In this document: one piece after another, positions 1 through 11,066 of the stretch | Layout of the letters: every line of letters begins with the position of its first letter | How positions within the stretch are numbered: the stretch's first letter is position 1 | Assembly: GCA_014905825.1 (NCBI GenBank) | Contig: JACGCN010000065.1 | Coordinates: 62,001-126,000, forward strand | Origin: Lyophyllum atratum | Taxonomy: Eukaryota > Basidiomycota > Agaricomycetes > Agaricales > Lyophyllaceae | Direction of reading: 5' to 3' | DNA: 64,000 bases | Translations under genes and position numbers: made by a program | Notes under the pieces: model-generated | The model's input: the letters and a program-made list of their open reading frames with translations, nothing else | Database searches by the model: none | What the model was told of the DNA's origin: nothing

Positions 1-63
1 GTCGGCGTGATGAAGGTCTGTATATTAACTGTCAATGTCTACTGCGTATGAATATGAATAAGC

Positions 64-879
64 TCACTCCACATCGCCTTCCCCGGCCCAATAGGTTACG
101 GTTAACGTAGCGAGATCCTCCCACTTCGCGATGAATGATTGAATGTCGGCCATAGTCAGAGTGTTGATATTCTGGACTGAAAAACAGCTTCGTATTTTAC
201 GTAAATCAGACAAGTGACGCACAACTGAACTCCGGAACATTTCAGGTACGGACGGCAGATATATGTTTCTGGCGGACGTTGCAAATTGCAGAATCTTGAG
301 AAAAGCATGCCATCCGTCCAAACCACTGCAAAAGGGACCGACAGTCTTTTGGTCGTCTCGGGGTTTTCCTTTATAGCCCATGAAATCCAAGGTATGCATC
401 AGAGCACCGCGCTCCGGTCTCCTCTCGAGGGCGCGTGCGACATAACATACATCCACTTTCTGGGACTCGAAGCCGCCGTCCCACCGTTCGAAAAAGAGAT
501 CCAGGACATGTGCCCAAGACTTGGACACGAGGCCATATGCAAGCAACGCTCTTCGCCAGCCATGAGGTTTATCACCTATCGCAAGGTCGACCACATGGCG
601 TATGATAGCAGGATGAAGTGGAAAAAATGACCCCGGACGGTCGAAGATAGGGAGGACACGAATAGAATGTACAGTAATTGAAGACAGGAGGTGGGAATCA
701 CGTAGCTCCTCTGGAAGGAGCTCGAAGCAGCTGTTACTATCGAGAAAAACGAGCAATGACGGGTTTCCGGGGCTCACGCGATGCACGCGGTTGTAGGCGA
801 CTCGTAGAGGCGACTGGTCCAAGGGTAGTTGGGAGCATGGCACCATTGCGATGACTTGAAAAACACCATTCAAACCCAT
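64..879 (-). CDS. F-box-like protein, possibly 5'-truncated
   Basis: An open frame ends at TGA (66-64). It stays open upstream of the first Met (879) for about 18 codons, with only a GTG near the 5' end, so the true start may lie in a lost or unrecognised upstream exon. About a third of the way in, a segment reading HPAIIRHVVDLAIG, then RRALLAYGLVSKSWAHVLDLFFERW, resembles the degenerate F-box-like start of the many basidiomycete F-box proteins (short helix, then a cysteine-poor region ending in a W). These normally act as substrate receptors for SCF ubiquitin ligases, but no Skp1 contact can be proved here. The rest is leucine-rich without clear repeats. A TIR element lies only 70 bp upstream of the Met, and the upstream frame is closed by a stop inside that element. 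Existence is fairly likely; the family is tentative. Confidence 0.5.
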   Translation of the reverse strand: MGLNGVFQVIAMVPCSQLPLDQSPLRVAYNRVHRVSPGNPSLLVFLDSNSCFELLPEELRDSHLLSSITVHSIRVLPIFDRPGSFFPLHPAIIRHVVDLAIGDKPHGWRRALLAYGLVSKSWAHVLDLFFERWDGGFESQKVDVCYVARALERRPERGALMHTLDFMGYKGKPRDDQKTVGPFCSGLDGWHAFLKILQFATSARNIYLPSVPEMFRSSVVRHLSDLRKIRSCFSVQNINTLTMADIQSFIAKWEDLATLTVTYWAGEGDVE

Positions 880-949
880 CTCATTGGGATGGATCAGCTC
901 AAAGACGACAGTGAAGATAGAAAGACCAGACACTGGGGATGCTAGAATA

Positions 950-1307
950 CTGTAGTCTTACGACCAAGTCTTCAAGGGGTGTTACGCGTTACGAATTTTT
1001 TGATCTCTTCACCTCTTCATGGGTCCGATTTCAGCGTTATGAAGAGGTAGACTTCTTCACGCCCATCCTGAATTTAGACAACCGGTGCCGATTTCTTAAT
1101 GTGCGGTGGCTGATCCAGGCTCATAGTGTATGTATAGAGTACCTATTGGATGTACTTTGATAGTGGAGAATTTTTCAATTTTCGACCAGAAAAAAATCGG
1201 TCCGTAACGCTCTTCAAAATGTTTTGTTATGCGTTACGAAGGTCAAGATCTCTTCTCTTCATGGCCTATGTTACGCGTTACGTGAAGACTGGGTCGTAAT
1301 ACTACAG
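950..1307. mobile_element. MITE-like element with 25-bp TIRs and TA duplication
   Basis: The two ends form an inverted repeat of 25 bp with two mismatches. Each end begins CTGTAGT, continues TTACGACC and AGTCTTCA, and differs only at positions 8 and 17. A TA dinucleotide sits immediately outside each end (948-949 and 1308-1309), the target duplication expected of Tc1/mariner (Stowaway-type) transposition. The 358-bp interior has no transposase frame. It carries subterminal repeats of the motif GTTACGCGTTACG (near 980, 1230 and 1270) and two near copies of GATCTCTTC..CTTCATGG. This is best described as a non-autonomous mariner-type MITE. The family assignment from the TA duplication alone is an inference. 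Confidence 0.82.
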
Positions 1308-1309
1308 TA

Positions 1310-2521
1310 ACCGCAGTATCCCGGGAGGCAGCACGAAGACGATGGAGGCGTGTTCGATAGTGTGTCCGAGGTCCTGGAAAGCCACCGGATGGATTCCATC
1401 TGTCAAGATCGTGACAGTCTGTTATGCACTATATGCAAAAATCAGAAGCCACGTCGCAGGTATACTCGTAGGATAGGACGAACGAGATGATCAAGGTTAT
1501 GGGATTGTTTAGATACAATGAGGAAGCGGATGGCAGAGAAGTGGTCGATGGAAGAATCGTCAAGGATGATGGACACCATGCAGCCTGAATTTGTTGCCAT
1601 CCTACGGGGCCCTTCATGCCGACCATAGCTTATCCAATGAGAGGTAGAGTCGGAACGGTAGTTGAGGTCCGGCGCCAAAGTAGTGGTAGACATCCGTCAC
1701 GGTAAGCACTAGCAGCGAGAAAAACCGATGTGTCGAAATGCTGATGGAGTGGCAAGCACTTAGAACCAGAATTCATGCCTCGCGCTGCGGCAGCCATTGA
1801 CTTGCCTTGGAGTTCAGTGACCAGCGAGATATTGGCTAATTTCCGATCGTTGGGCGCTGATTTGAGGCAAAGCAAAAACCCTGCCTTCTGGCTATCCGTG
1901 TCGATGGGCCGTGGCGACGGGAATGGTCACCAAGGTGCAATCAGAGTGTCAGTTTGGAATTATTTGAAGTTGAACTTCGAAGTCACGGGCCGGGTGGTAG
2001 CCATATTTGTATTGCACAAATAACGCGTCGTGCCTTTCAGGACCTAATCTTGAATGCACTACTTACACGTCAAGAGGCAAAACTACAATCATCAAGAGAC
2101 AAGGGACACAGATAGCATATACGTTTTTGCAGAAGGAGAAGTAGTGTACAACTGGGATTTTCTGTGCCTACGTGAGTTGTGAAGGCCATCTAGTATACTA
2201 CAGGGAGGGAGCGATGGTGTGGTCCGCTTGGGACATGGGACATTGCGAAGAGGCGATTGCGATTGCCGCTCGTGGTGGGAACAAATTGCCGCGACTCTAG
2301 AAGGTCATCTATAGGTAGAGGAAGGAAGACCCCTGGATAGGATGATGAGAAGACCAAGCCAGCGGCGAAGACAGTACATAGGGCATAAAGAGGCATAAGG
2401 GTATAGATGGAGCTCGTGGAAGAACTCCTGTCGTGACGAAAATAGAGAACTAGAGTGCCCATGGCCAGTCGTGTCAGGCATAACGAGAGAAAGGAAGGAA
2501 TCCCGTCTAGCGGGGCATCGG
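1310..2521. other. Intergenic; no convincing gene
   Basis: Only short overlapping frames are present. On the minus strand around 1875-1440 a stretch reading FLAASAYRDGCLPLLWRR faintly resembles an F-box protein start and could be a relic of the gene at 64-879, but frames break repeatedly and no splice model closes. The 2190-2525 part is most simply the 3' flank of the next gene. Confidence 0.4.
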
Positions 2522-3176
2522 TCACACGCGGGACTGAAGGCTGAGCCCGTTCAGGATCGCAGCTGCCTTCTCGTTATTCGCACAATTCGCCAACGCTGCA
2601 TCACGCTGCATGGGCGTCACCTTCCTGTAGACCTTGGCCGAGTCCAGCGGCATCTTCCTATATAGGTATACAAGATCCTGTCTGTGGCTCTCTTTCGAGT
2701 GTATCGCGAGGCTCTGTATCATCCTGATAAAGAGATGGGTGGGGGTGTAGAACGGGAGGTGGTTGGGGTCGTCTGCAATGTACTCCAGGGTCTTCGGGAT
2801 GTCCCTATCGTTATCAGAGGCTAAGATTAGCATCGCGTATATGACAAACACGTTCGGGAAAGGCTGTGCGAACTCACTCTAGCATAACGAAGATATGGAC
2901 ACCTGATGGTCTATGAATTGCGTTTATGCAATCGGTGCGATTACCGTTGAAGACGAGGAATCCGGCGTCGTCGACGAAGGCCTGTTTGACCTTATCAAAG
3001 CCGTTCATGAAGGGTTTCTTCACCGCGACGTCGATATCGCGTGTCCCTCGTGGACTACCCAGAAAGCCGAGCTGATAGCCTCCGAAAAAGGCATGCTCGA
3101 ACTTTCGCGCAGTCAGAAGACGGTGGACACTGGCTGCGGCTCTGTTAAGTCGAGGTTTTTCCACAAACAGAGACAT
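2522..3176 (-). CDS. Small nucleotidyltransferase-fold protein
   Basis: Two exons (3176-2878 and 2804-2522) joined by a 73-nt intron (GTGAGT, CTAAT and CTGATAAC branch candidates, ending GATAG) give 193 residues in one frame. Near the N terminus GGYQLGFLGSPRGTRDIDVAV has the GG..(8-12)..R.T.DID layout of minimal nucleotidyltransferases, in which the two aspartates bind metal. A downstream HRPSG..IFVML strand could supply a further core strand. The C-terminal half (TPTHLFIRMIQSLA, DLVYLYRKM) resembles the helical part of fungal proteins with this fold. Substrate and role are unknown. Related folds occur in bacterial AbiEii/MNT modules, but nothing here shows such a function. Without the intron the frame stops after MLE, so the splice is required. 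Confidence 0.62.
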
Positions 3177-4116
3177 CGGGAGATGGGGGGAACGTGAGAC
3201 CAGAGGACAAGTAGGTGGGGGTGGGGATGAAGAGTAGAGAGATGAATTCGCGAAACCCTTGCCTCAAATACCTGCGAAAGTGGCGCAGGGGAGAAAAGAG
3301 CTGTCGCAGATACAGTGGGTCTGGCTGCCGGGCTGTTCCATTAAATGATGACGGTATCCTTAATCCGTAATGCAAGGCATGTCATCCATGGGATATTTAG
3401 GAGTTATCGGGGATCGGATGTCGAGAAGTAGTACCATGACCGCTCCATGAAGTACCAACGCACGACTTCACAGGACCTTGGGCTATGTTCCAGCCGTACG
3501 CGTACGCTGCCTCATGGTATATGGATGGCTGGAGTTTCCTCATGAAGGAGTTGACCTTGTGCGATGAGTATACTTAACTGCGTTTCGTCTGTACAGCTTT
3601 CGGAACATAAAAAAGTATAGCGAGCCGAAGAATCCGTGAGCAGAGTACAAGTGACACAGCATTTCAACACAACTCGAACAAACAAGAGAAACGCGCCCCG
3701 ACCCCGTGATCATGCCCTCTTCAGTTCTGCTCTGTGCTCAAACCACTCTCTGCGCGTACCCGCACGCCTTTGGGTCTCTCACGCTCAAGCGCTCACAGTT
3801 TCACTCTCTGCACATCTATGAGGACAACGGTCTCGCTCCCAGAATGCGTCTTCGGGGCTGCTGCTGTCAATGTTACTCTGTCGATGACCCTGGCGATCAC
3901 CCAGTATTTTACGCGTGCAGGTAAAATGAAAAGGACCTATTGACTATTACTGGCATGGATATTTTGTGGCAGAGGGTGCTGGACTTGAGAGCCATGTTTT
4001 TCGTGGCAGTATATGAAATCTCTACCGCTAGGTGCATCGCCATCGCTAGGGTCTAGAGGTATGTATATCATTGAATTTTGGGAGGAAAGTTCAACTTATC
4101 CACACGTGTCACCCCA

Positions 4117-4290
4117 GCCCCGACGACTTCTCACAAGATGCTTCCGACGTCAATCATACTCTGCCAAGCAGTTGAATAACCCTGGCGCCCACCGAATGCA
4201 ATGCACATTTAAACAAATTAAAAGGGGGCGACCAGGACTTCAGTTGGAAGTTTTGTTTTCCGACTCAGACACCAACTGCTCTTTGCGCTC
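4117..4290. repeat. Diverged direct repeat, copy A
   Basis: This stretch aligns with 4455-4610. Shared blocks in the same order are CCGACGA..TTC, AATAACCCTG, CCGAATGCAAT, CACATT.AAA.AAAT.AAA.GGG, GACCAGGACTT and CTCTTTGC. Spacing differs by small indels. There are no terminal inverted repeats or coding potential, so the origin (duplication or fragments of one repeat family) is undecided. Confidence 0.6.
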
Positions 4291-4454
4291 ACTGATAGCG
4301 CCATATCATTTCGGACACCTGGAAACTATACCAGGATCAAGATTCGAAGCCCCGGTCTCCTATACGCATTCACTGGCTCATGGCGGACGGCGTTCCTTTG
4401 CTCTCCTAACTCTCTGAAATGGAAACTCTTTATACGGACGGGTCAACAAATCGG

Positions 4455-4610
4455 TGCCGACGAGCCTTCGACAAAATCCTTCTGGCAATAACCCTGCTGC
4501 CTACCCGAATGCAATACATAGTACACATTCAAATAAATCAAAGGGGAGCGTGGACCAGGACTTGAATGAGGCGTTCTGCGGCCGACGTTGGTACTCCTCT
4601 TTGCTGCGCC
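4455..4610. repeat. Diverged direct repeat, copy B
   Basis: This is the second copy of the unit at 4117-4290, in the same orientation and about 340 bp downstream, with insertions (for example around the CATAGTACACATT segment) and a shorter left part. Confidence 0.6.
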
Positions 4611-5639
4611 ACGTTTGCTGTGGCAGGACCAATACCAATTTCCGTCCCTCGGGAGTATCGCCTTCACCAGCCCCAGAGGTGTGTTCTGGAATATAGATAT
4701 TTACCTTTCACAAGCGCTACTTATCCTCACAGCTTTTTTTGACTCGTACCTGGGGCTATGCTGTACATTAACACGAGGATCGCGAAGGTTCGGGGTCGCT
4801 TACCGGACCGCATCCTGTCCATTGGCCTCGTGTCAGTCAATCTCTTCGACCTTTGTGTCCGACTGATCGTCGATGACACATTGAAAATGTTCCAGCTTTA
4901 ATAGCCACATCAACCAACCAACTGACTTGGTAGGTCATCGATGTATCTTGGTCCTCTTCAAATGGCCCGACCATCGGATGATTTAGACTTCACAGTGATT
5001 CAGCGACACTCTTCATTTGCCCGCTTCGTCTTTGGGGAATATTCACCATTTATTTACTTCTTTCGCTGACATCTGCATAATGCCAGGCACGTCAGTCGTA
5101 TGTATCAGGAAGACTTTGGGCCTCTCTCCCTCCCCAATGATCAAGAAGGGCTAGAAGCATTTTCAAGTTCCTGATACTCCCAGGCTCTCGTGGGCTAGCG
5201 AGTCTTTAGATTGAGTCGGACCAGAGTAAATGAGAGGTCACGACTTGCAAGTATAAATACAATTACCTTGATGTTCATGGCGTCTCCTCGTCATCAAATG
5301 CTGTCTTAGTCTATGCTTAACAGTAATTTTCAAGTGTGGAGAGTATGTCAAGAGCATGTGGAATGTTGTGTGGCACGCCAGTTCCGTTGATTTGGCCATG
5401 ACAGGCAGCACTGCCACCATACCATTCTTCACCACTGACCACCACGATGGCCCTGCACTAAGCTCCTGGATCTCCATGTCTGCTACCACAACCCCCATGA
5501 AACGCTCTCCTTCAAAGCCTTCCTGAATCATTGTATTCGTATCCCTATCTTCCGTTCAGCAAAAAGTTGTTACCTTTCGTCGACCACCGCCCTTCCCTTT
5601 CTGTATACATATTCAACACTCATTCAAACTCTTACAACT

Positions 5640-8600
5640 ATGGCAGCCTCTGCGCAGACGAGGCCAGAGCCTATGAACTCCTCACCGCACCATTCGAAGG
5701 TCAAGGTCTCGATGACTCTTCCCTCCCCAATCTTCGTCGCCGGCAAATTTGTTTCAGGGAAGATGGAGATGGAATGTCGAGCAGACAAGGGTCTTGGGAT
5801 CAGTGTTATGATGGTAGAGCTCTTTGCATTGCAAGGTATGCCACAAAATTGCGGAAACATCTAACAATAATTGATCACCTCATACAGAGCTAACATCTCG
5901 AGACCATTCTGCGACATCGACCTTCTTGCACAGTCGACGCCTGTTTCAAGGCCCAGGATTGCCCCCCTCTAATGCAGTGCAAGCTCACCCGCTGCCGGGT
6001 GACCCACCATTACCGCAGAACTACTACCAAGCCCGGCGTGGTATCTCCACGTTTCTTTTTCGCATTCCGCTTCCATCTTCGGCCCCGTCGTCTATCAGTT
6101 TTGGTTCCGACCTTGCGCGGGTGCGGTACGAGGTCCGAGCAACCGTAGGTGTGGTGTGGAAGGGCGAGAAGAGGCTCGTAACATGCAAACGGGAGATAGA
6201 CGTCGTGGAGAGCTACGAGGTGGACTTTTCCCGTGTGGAGCCTGAGGGTGTCGTTGTGGGCGAATCTGGAAAGATCTGGGTGAAAGGCAATGTCGTGGGA
6301 GGGATCGTTATTGCAGGCGAGACTGCGTGTGTGGAGCTGCAGGTTAAGAATCACTCGAACAAGAAGGTATTCGACTCCTCTCCTATTAATCATACCTTTT
6401 CTCAACGGGAGCGGAACAGAACACTGGCCTGACCTTGGTCCTATCCCGCACGCTGGTGCTGCCCGGCATGAAACCGGGAGAGACGTCACCATTGCAGATC
6501 TCTGATGTGCTAACGACTGTGCCGTTTCGTGGCCCGGACTACGTCATCCCACCTGGCGCAGAGGGTGTTGCAAGCCTTGTGTTCGATGTGCCAAACCATG
6601 CACGAGGGGTCCGGGGTGGTCTACTAGAAAGCGACGAGTCAGAGGGCCGCACGTCCGAATCTCTGTTCGAAGTTCGCTGTATAGTGGGGATCACTATCAA
6701 CATGGGCATTGGAACGTTCGTCACTTCGTTTCTTCGGCTTTTCATCATTCTAATTGGGTATCTACAGGAAAGATATACATCTGGATATTCCCGTCCCGAT
6801 CGTCCATCCTGCCGCGCTTCCTGAACCAATTGAATACCCACCAGCGCCGTATAATAACCCATATCCGGCTCCCGGAGCAACGCCAACTCCTCATATGCAA
6901 TCGCCGTATGCATACCCTGCGCTCCCGTTATCGCCACCTATACCTGCTGCCTACATTGACCCTGTCCACAACCAGGTCTGGTTCCATCCCCCACAGTCGC
7001 ACACACCGCAAATCAATGGTATCCAGTATATGTCACCTCCTGCTGAGGATACAGGGCCACAGTATTACTTCCCCCCACCGGCCCACATTCATGTACCTGC
7101 TCAGCAGCCCACTCGACCCCTCAGCGCCGGACCCATGCCGAACGATCCATTTCAATCTAATGCTCCTGGCATGGGCACGGGGCCAGTTCCGCCCGCAACC
7201 TCGCAGCATTTCCTTACCCCCTTCGGCAACGTGGAGCCAGAGGAAGGCAAAGGCGAGCGCGCGACGAGGGTCACAACGCATCTTCGTCTATCCTCACGGC
7301 ATCGCTCCGTTTCGCCCATGTCGCACCGGTTCCCACTCCCCGCACCGCCAGCAGGAGCCATACAGTATCCTCTTCCCGTACCTCCAGTCTCCCCCATACA
7401 TCCTACCGCACAGCAACCGAAAGAGTATCATTTGCGGAACCTGCCCCCTACGCTCGCTCTCCCGAACCCCGCTTCTCCGCGCAACGACGGTCTATCAGCA
7501 GTCGTACACTCTCCACGTCCATTCCTGTCTCCCAAACGATCGTTCGACAATTCCTTGCCTAAGAGCGATCGCGTCGAGCAGCTCGAGCGCATGGCAGACG
7601 AAGTAGGAAAGGCAACCTTGGATCTCTCCGCGGATCTCCCGAAGCTGGTCGAGGCAGAGGATGTGAAGCCAGTAGCGGCTCCCAGTGTTCCCTCGGCGGA
7701 GTCGGACATCAACAAGACGCTTCCTACTCTACCTCCACCTACCAGAAAGCCAAAGGAGAAGAAGGACGCAAGTAAAGGTCGCAGAACCCGAATCGATGAT
7801 TACTTCGGTGATGTCCCAATCCCTGCCGCTTTGCCAGCTGCCGAGCCCAGAGTCCCGTCGACACCACTCGCGGCTGTCACGCCCATGAAGCTGCCGTCGA
7901 AGCCCAAGTCAACTGAGTTTCGCGCGCAGCTGCACCCGAACCCGGCTGGGCGGGCAGAGAGTGGGCTCGACGCACTGGAGAAACGGCTGCTCGCGGAGGT
8001 GGGGACGCGTAAGATGGACCTTGCGAATGAACGGAGGCCGGTGTGGAGCGTTGTTGGGGTACAGCCGATCGCTATCCCAGCGAAGGACGCGCCGCCTGAC
8101 CCGCTGAACGACTCCGCGATCTCGAGTCTGACGCTGGCGGGTGAGGGCGAGCGTGACTTGGGAGGCGAAATGGACGGTGAGGTGGATGTCGGTGCGGTTC
8201 TGCTGGAGCTGGATGAGCATGATTCGGATGAGAGGACGCATCGGGCGGGGAGGTCGAGTGTCTCTGGGGAGTCCAGGAGGAACTCGAAAGGGGAGAAGGG
8301 GGAGCGGGGGAGGAAGAGGAATAAGAGGAAGGATAAGGATGGAGAAAGACAAGAACGAGGCTCTAAGACGAAGAAGAAAACTGCCGCAAAGGGGAGAGTG
8401 GCTGCGTGGTTGGGCGGGATTGAGCCAGAGGTTCCGCCTACGGAGGAGATAGTACCCCCAAGCCCCGCCGTGTCCAGGCAACTACCGCCATTTTTGGACA
8501 AGGCCGATGCCCATCCAGATCACGATGATGATGACGTCGATGTTACACGACAGGCGCCTGGTGATGCTGAAGTCAAGACGGACATCAAGAAAGAAGATCT

Positions 8601-9681
8601 ACCAGCAGTTCCTAACCCACGTTCGTCCGGTTTCGTGCCAATAGACACGTTCAAGCCCAGAACACTGCAACGACATCACAACCCATTCGCGAGGGACGCC
8701 ACTGTTGTGGAAGAAGCTCGCCGTGTGGCAGATCTTTGGTCGTCGTCTTCCCCATCAGTCCCCACTGCGCTGGTGCCCGCTAAACCATCTCCAGCCTCCA
8801 GTGACAGATCTGCCCCCGTGCTCAAAGATATCTCCCCCGTTTTACCCCTGATCTCCCATGCACCACGCACTGCCCAATCGATCAGGACCAACCGAAGGGT
8901 ATCACCCCCTTCGACTGCAGCAGCACTCGACGTACTTGGTGCTAAGCATCATAATGTCAACGCTGCAAAAGCCCTTGCTGTTCCTGCCAAATCGCCTCTC
9001 CCGAAGAAGGTTATAACTCAGCTCTCACCGCAGTTGCCCGTGTTCCCGCCTCAGCTCGATCCAGAAGTCAAGTATGATATTCGATCTGCGCGAGGAGGCC
9101 GAGGCGGTAAAGTAACCGCTATCACGTCGATCTGGGCGTCTGGAGCCCCTAAAGCGAAAGCGAAGCCCGCTATAGATATCCCTGCATCAACGAAACCTCT
9201 TCGAACACTCCTTACAGAACCCAAAGTAAAAGACACCCCTAAGGTGGTCCCAACCATCCCTCCCCCCGTGGCTCCTAAACCTCCTCTACGCACACCTGTC
9301 AAGTCGTTGTTGAGTGCTAGTGCGCCATCTGCGGCTGTGCAGTATCCGGAGCCCAAGTTAGTGGATCTTGCGGGTAAACGACCAAGGCCTATGGTCAAGT
9401 CGTCTTCGGTACCGGCAGTCATATCATCGTCCCATGCGACGCCCACGCTTTCCTCCACTGCCTCTCTTGCCCGGCCATCTCCCAAGAACCGCGTTTCTCC
9501 AGTCAAGATTCCCCCGACTATCAGTGACACAAGGTCCGATTCCGTAGGGCGGGCTTCGAGGCAAGCGGTTCCGAAGTCCCCGGCACCCTCCGCTAAACCT
9601 GCAACTGCGAGTGGAGAAATGGCTTTTGGCCAGGCGAGGCTTCGAGACTTGATCAAGAAATACCAGGGACAGGCTACTTGA
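5640..9681 (+). CDS. Alpha-arrestin-like protein with long disordered tail
   Basis: Four exons (5640-5835, 5888-6366, 6420-6715, 6768-9681) separated by introns of 52, 53 and 52 nt close in phase to 1294 residues. Residues about 15-225 have the arrestin N pattern of beta-strands (IFVAGKFVSGKMEMEC, VRYEVRATVGVVWKG). Residues about 226-330 read as the arrestin C half (TLVLSRTLVLPGMKPGE, VRCIVGITINMG). The remaining ~950 residues are low-complexity and rich in Pro, Ser and Lys, with a KR-rich patch encoded around 8280-8390. Fungal alpha-arrestins are adaptors that bring Rsp5/Nedd4 ubiquitin ligases to membrane transporters, normally through PPxY motifs. I found many PP pairs but no PPxY in this tail. 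The start is the first ATG after a pyrimidine-rich leader. The family call is strong; the cargo is unknown. Confidence 0.85.
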
Positions 9682-10124
9682 CCGGTTACCTTACTCAGAC
9701 TCATGCTTGGTGACGACGATTTACGATCCATTTGCTACTCTACATACGACTCCGGCTTGCACTCAATGATTGTTATCCTCGTTTCTTCCTTCATATTGTC
9801 TGCGCATTCACATCACGTATCTTATATCTCCTCCTCTTTCTTGGCTCTTCTCTTGAACATATGACGACCTTACGAACTATCATTATTTTCTTAACCTGTG
9901 TGCTGGAATCTTTTACAATTGGCAGAATATGAACGATGCGCTGCATTGTTATATGTCTATCCGCCCTGAATATCCATGTGGACGGCGAATGGTAGAAAGT
10001 ACAAATGCCACATACAGGTAAGTACAACAGTGATTATGAGTCAACTAGTATCTCTCCAACGAGGGTTCCGTTAAGTTACAGAAGTTAAATAGGCCAGCCG
10101 CGAAGTAGAGATGCGATGGGTGGC
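9682..10124. other. Convergent 3' flanks
   Basis: This gap lies between the stop of the arrestin-like gene and the stop of the minus-strand gene ending at 10125. It is T-rich after 9750 and holds the 3' untranslated regions of both. No further gene is seen. Confidence 0.6.
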
Positions 10125-11066
10125 TCAGGCCTCCTCGAGGAGGAGCTCCACATGGAACTGCCGCCAGTCGATGTTTTGGGCAGGGTCAGACCGCTCCTCG
10201 ATGTCCTCAACCATAGGTTCGGGCGTCGAAGCTCTACTGCTATCGTCCTCCTCTTCCAACGTCCATGAATACGTGGACCGGTCCGTGCTAGGCGCACTGA
10301 AAAAGTAGGAGGACCGGCTGGAGCGGGATGGGAGTGGCATTGTCCGAACAGAGGTAGGGCGGGAGCGTCGCGGCACCGGCAGATGTAGGAAGGAGCGGTC
10401 AGAAGACGACGCCGAAAGCGATAGAAAGGATTCTCGCTTCGAACTCCTTGTTGAAGATGGGGGACTTTCTAGGTCGATGAAGAAGGACTTGGAATCGGGC
10501 GACGAGGCGAATGGATCGATAGGTTGGAAGATATTCGAGTCGTCAGAACTAGGAGACAGAGATCCAAGTCAATAAGAGGTACAACACTGGCATGTGGATT
10601 ATCCGTACCTCTTGGAGATACCGATTGGGGTGAAGGGCCCCCCTGCAGTTATCCAAACCTCTGTTATATCCGACGAGCCCAGTAATTCTCGTTTATTCTT
10701 CGGCGGCGAACTGCTGAAGGACAAATAGTTGTCCGACTGTGTAGCAGGCTTGCGATCGAAAAGCCAGGATGAAAAGGTCACGAATGACGAGCGTCGATCT
10801 CGACGTTCTCGAGTAGAGGAAGTCCTGGTTTTGAGAGACTCGGGGGGTGGCGATATGATCATGGATGCCGTGCGGGAACGCCGGTTCGTTAGGCCAATGA
10901 AACTGCTATGGCATCGCGTTGAGTTGCTCGTGGAGGAGGAGGAATTAGTAGATGTCGTGGCGGAAGTTGGAGGGACGACTGAAGCACGACGTGAACGGTT
11001 AGTCATGGCACGGAAGCCTGAGGTGAAGAAGTCAGAATAAGACCTGTTGCTCTTTGTCGGTAACAT
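10125..11066 (-). CDS. Serine-rich protein of unknown function
   Basis: Two exons (11066-10609 and 10548-10125) and a 60-nt intron (GTACGG..CCTAG) give 293 residues. The protein is dominated by Ser, Thr and Arg (runs such as TSTNSSSSTSNSTR and RSRRAS), with many possible RxxS or SP phosphorylation sites. The C terminus is acidic and better ordered (WTLEEEDDSSRASTPEP, then NIDWRQFHVELLLEEA). No catalytic motif, signal peptide or membrane segment is visible. I do not recognise the family. The clean intron phase, the ATG start and the conserved-looking C terminus argue that it is a real gene, probably a disordered regulatory or scaffold protein. Confidence 0.68.

Larger units (their letters stand above)
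3177..5639. other. Long intergenic region with an old duplication
   Basis: No open frame here has recognisable protein features, and codon-like composition is weak on both strands. The only structure seen is the diverged direct repeat listed separately (4117-4290 and 4455-4610). The last 100 bases before 5640 are pyrimidine-rich (CTTCC, TTTCTG, CATTCAAACTC), as expected for a basidiomycete promoter and 5' leader. Confidence 0.5.

Noticed and set aside
2190..2525. A 111-codon minus-strand frame after the nucleotidyltransferase gene
   Set aside because: It overlaps the stop of the real gene, has no motif, and is best seen as 3' untranslated sequence.
4330..4375. A tRNA T-arm-like GATTCGAAGCCCCGG
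   Set aside because: The stems do not pair and there is no A box or acceptor stem at the right distance, so it is not a tRNA.
7800..8501. A long minus-strand frame inside the arrestin-like tail
   Set aside because: It is a mirror of a GC-rich low-complexity coding exon. The plus strand has continuous family-consistent coding with introns upstream.
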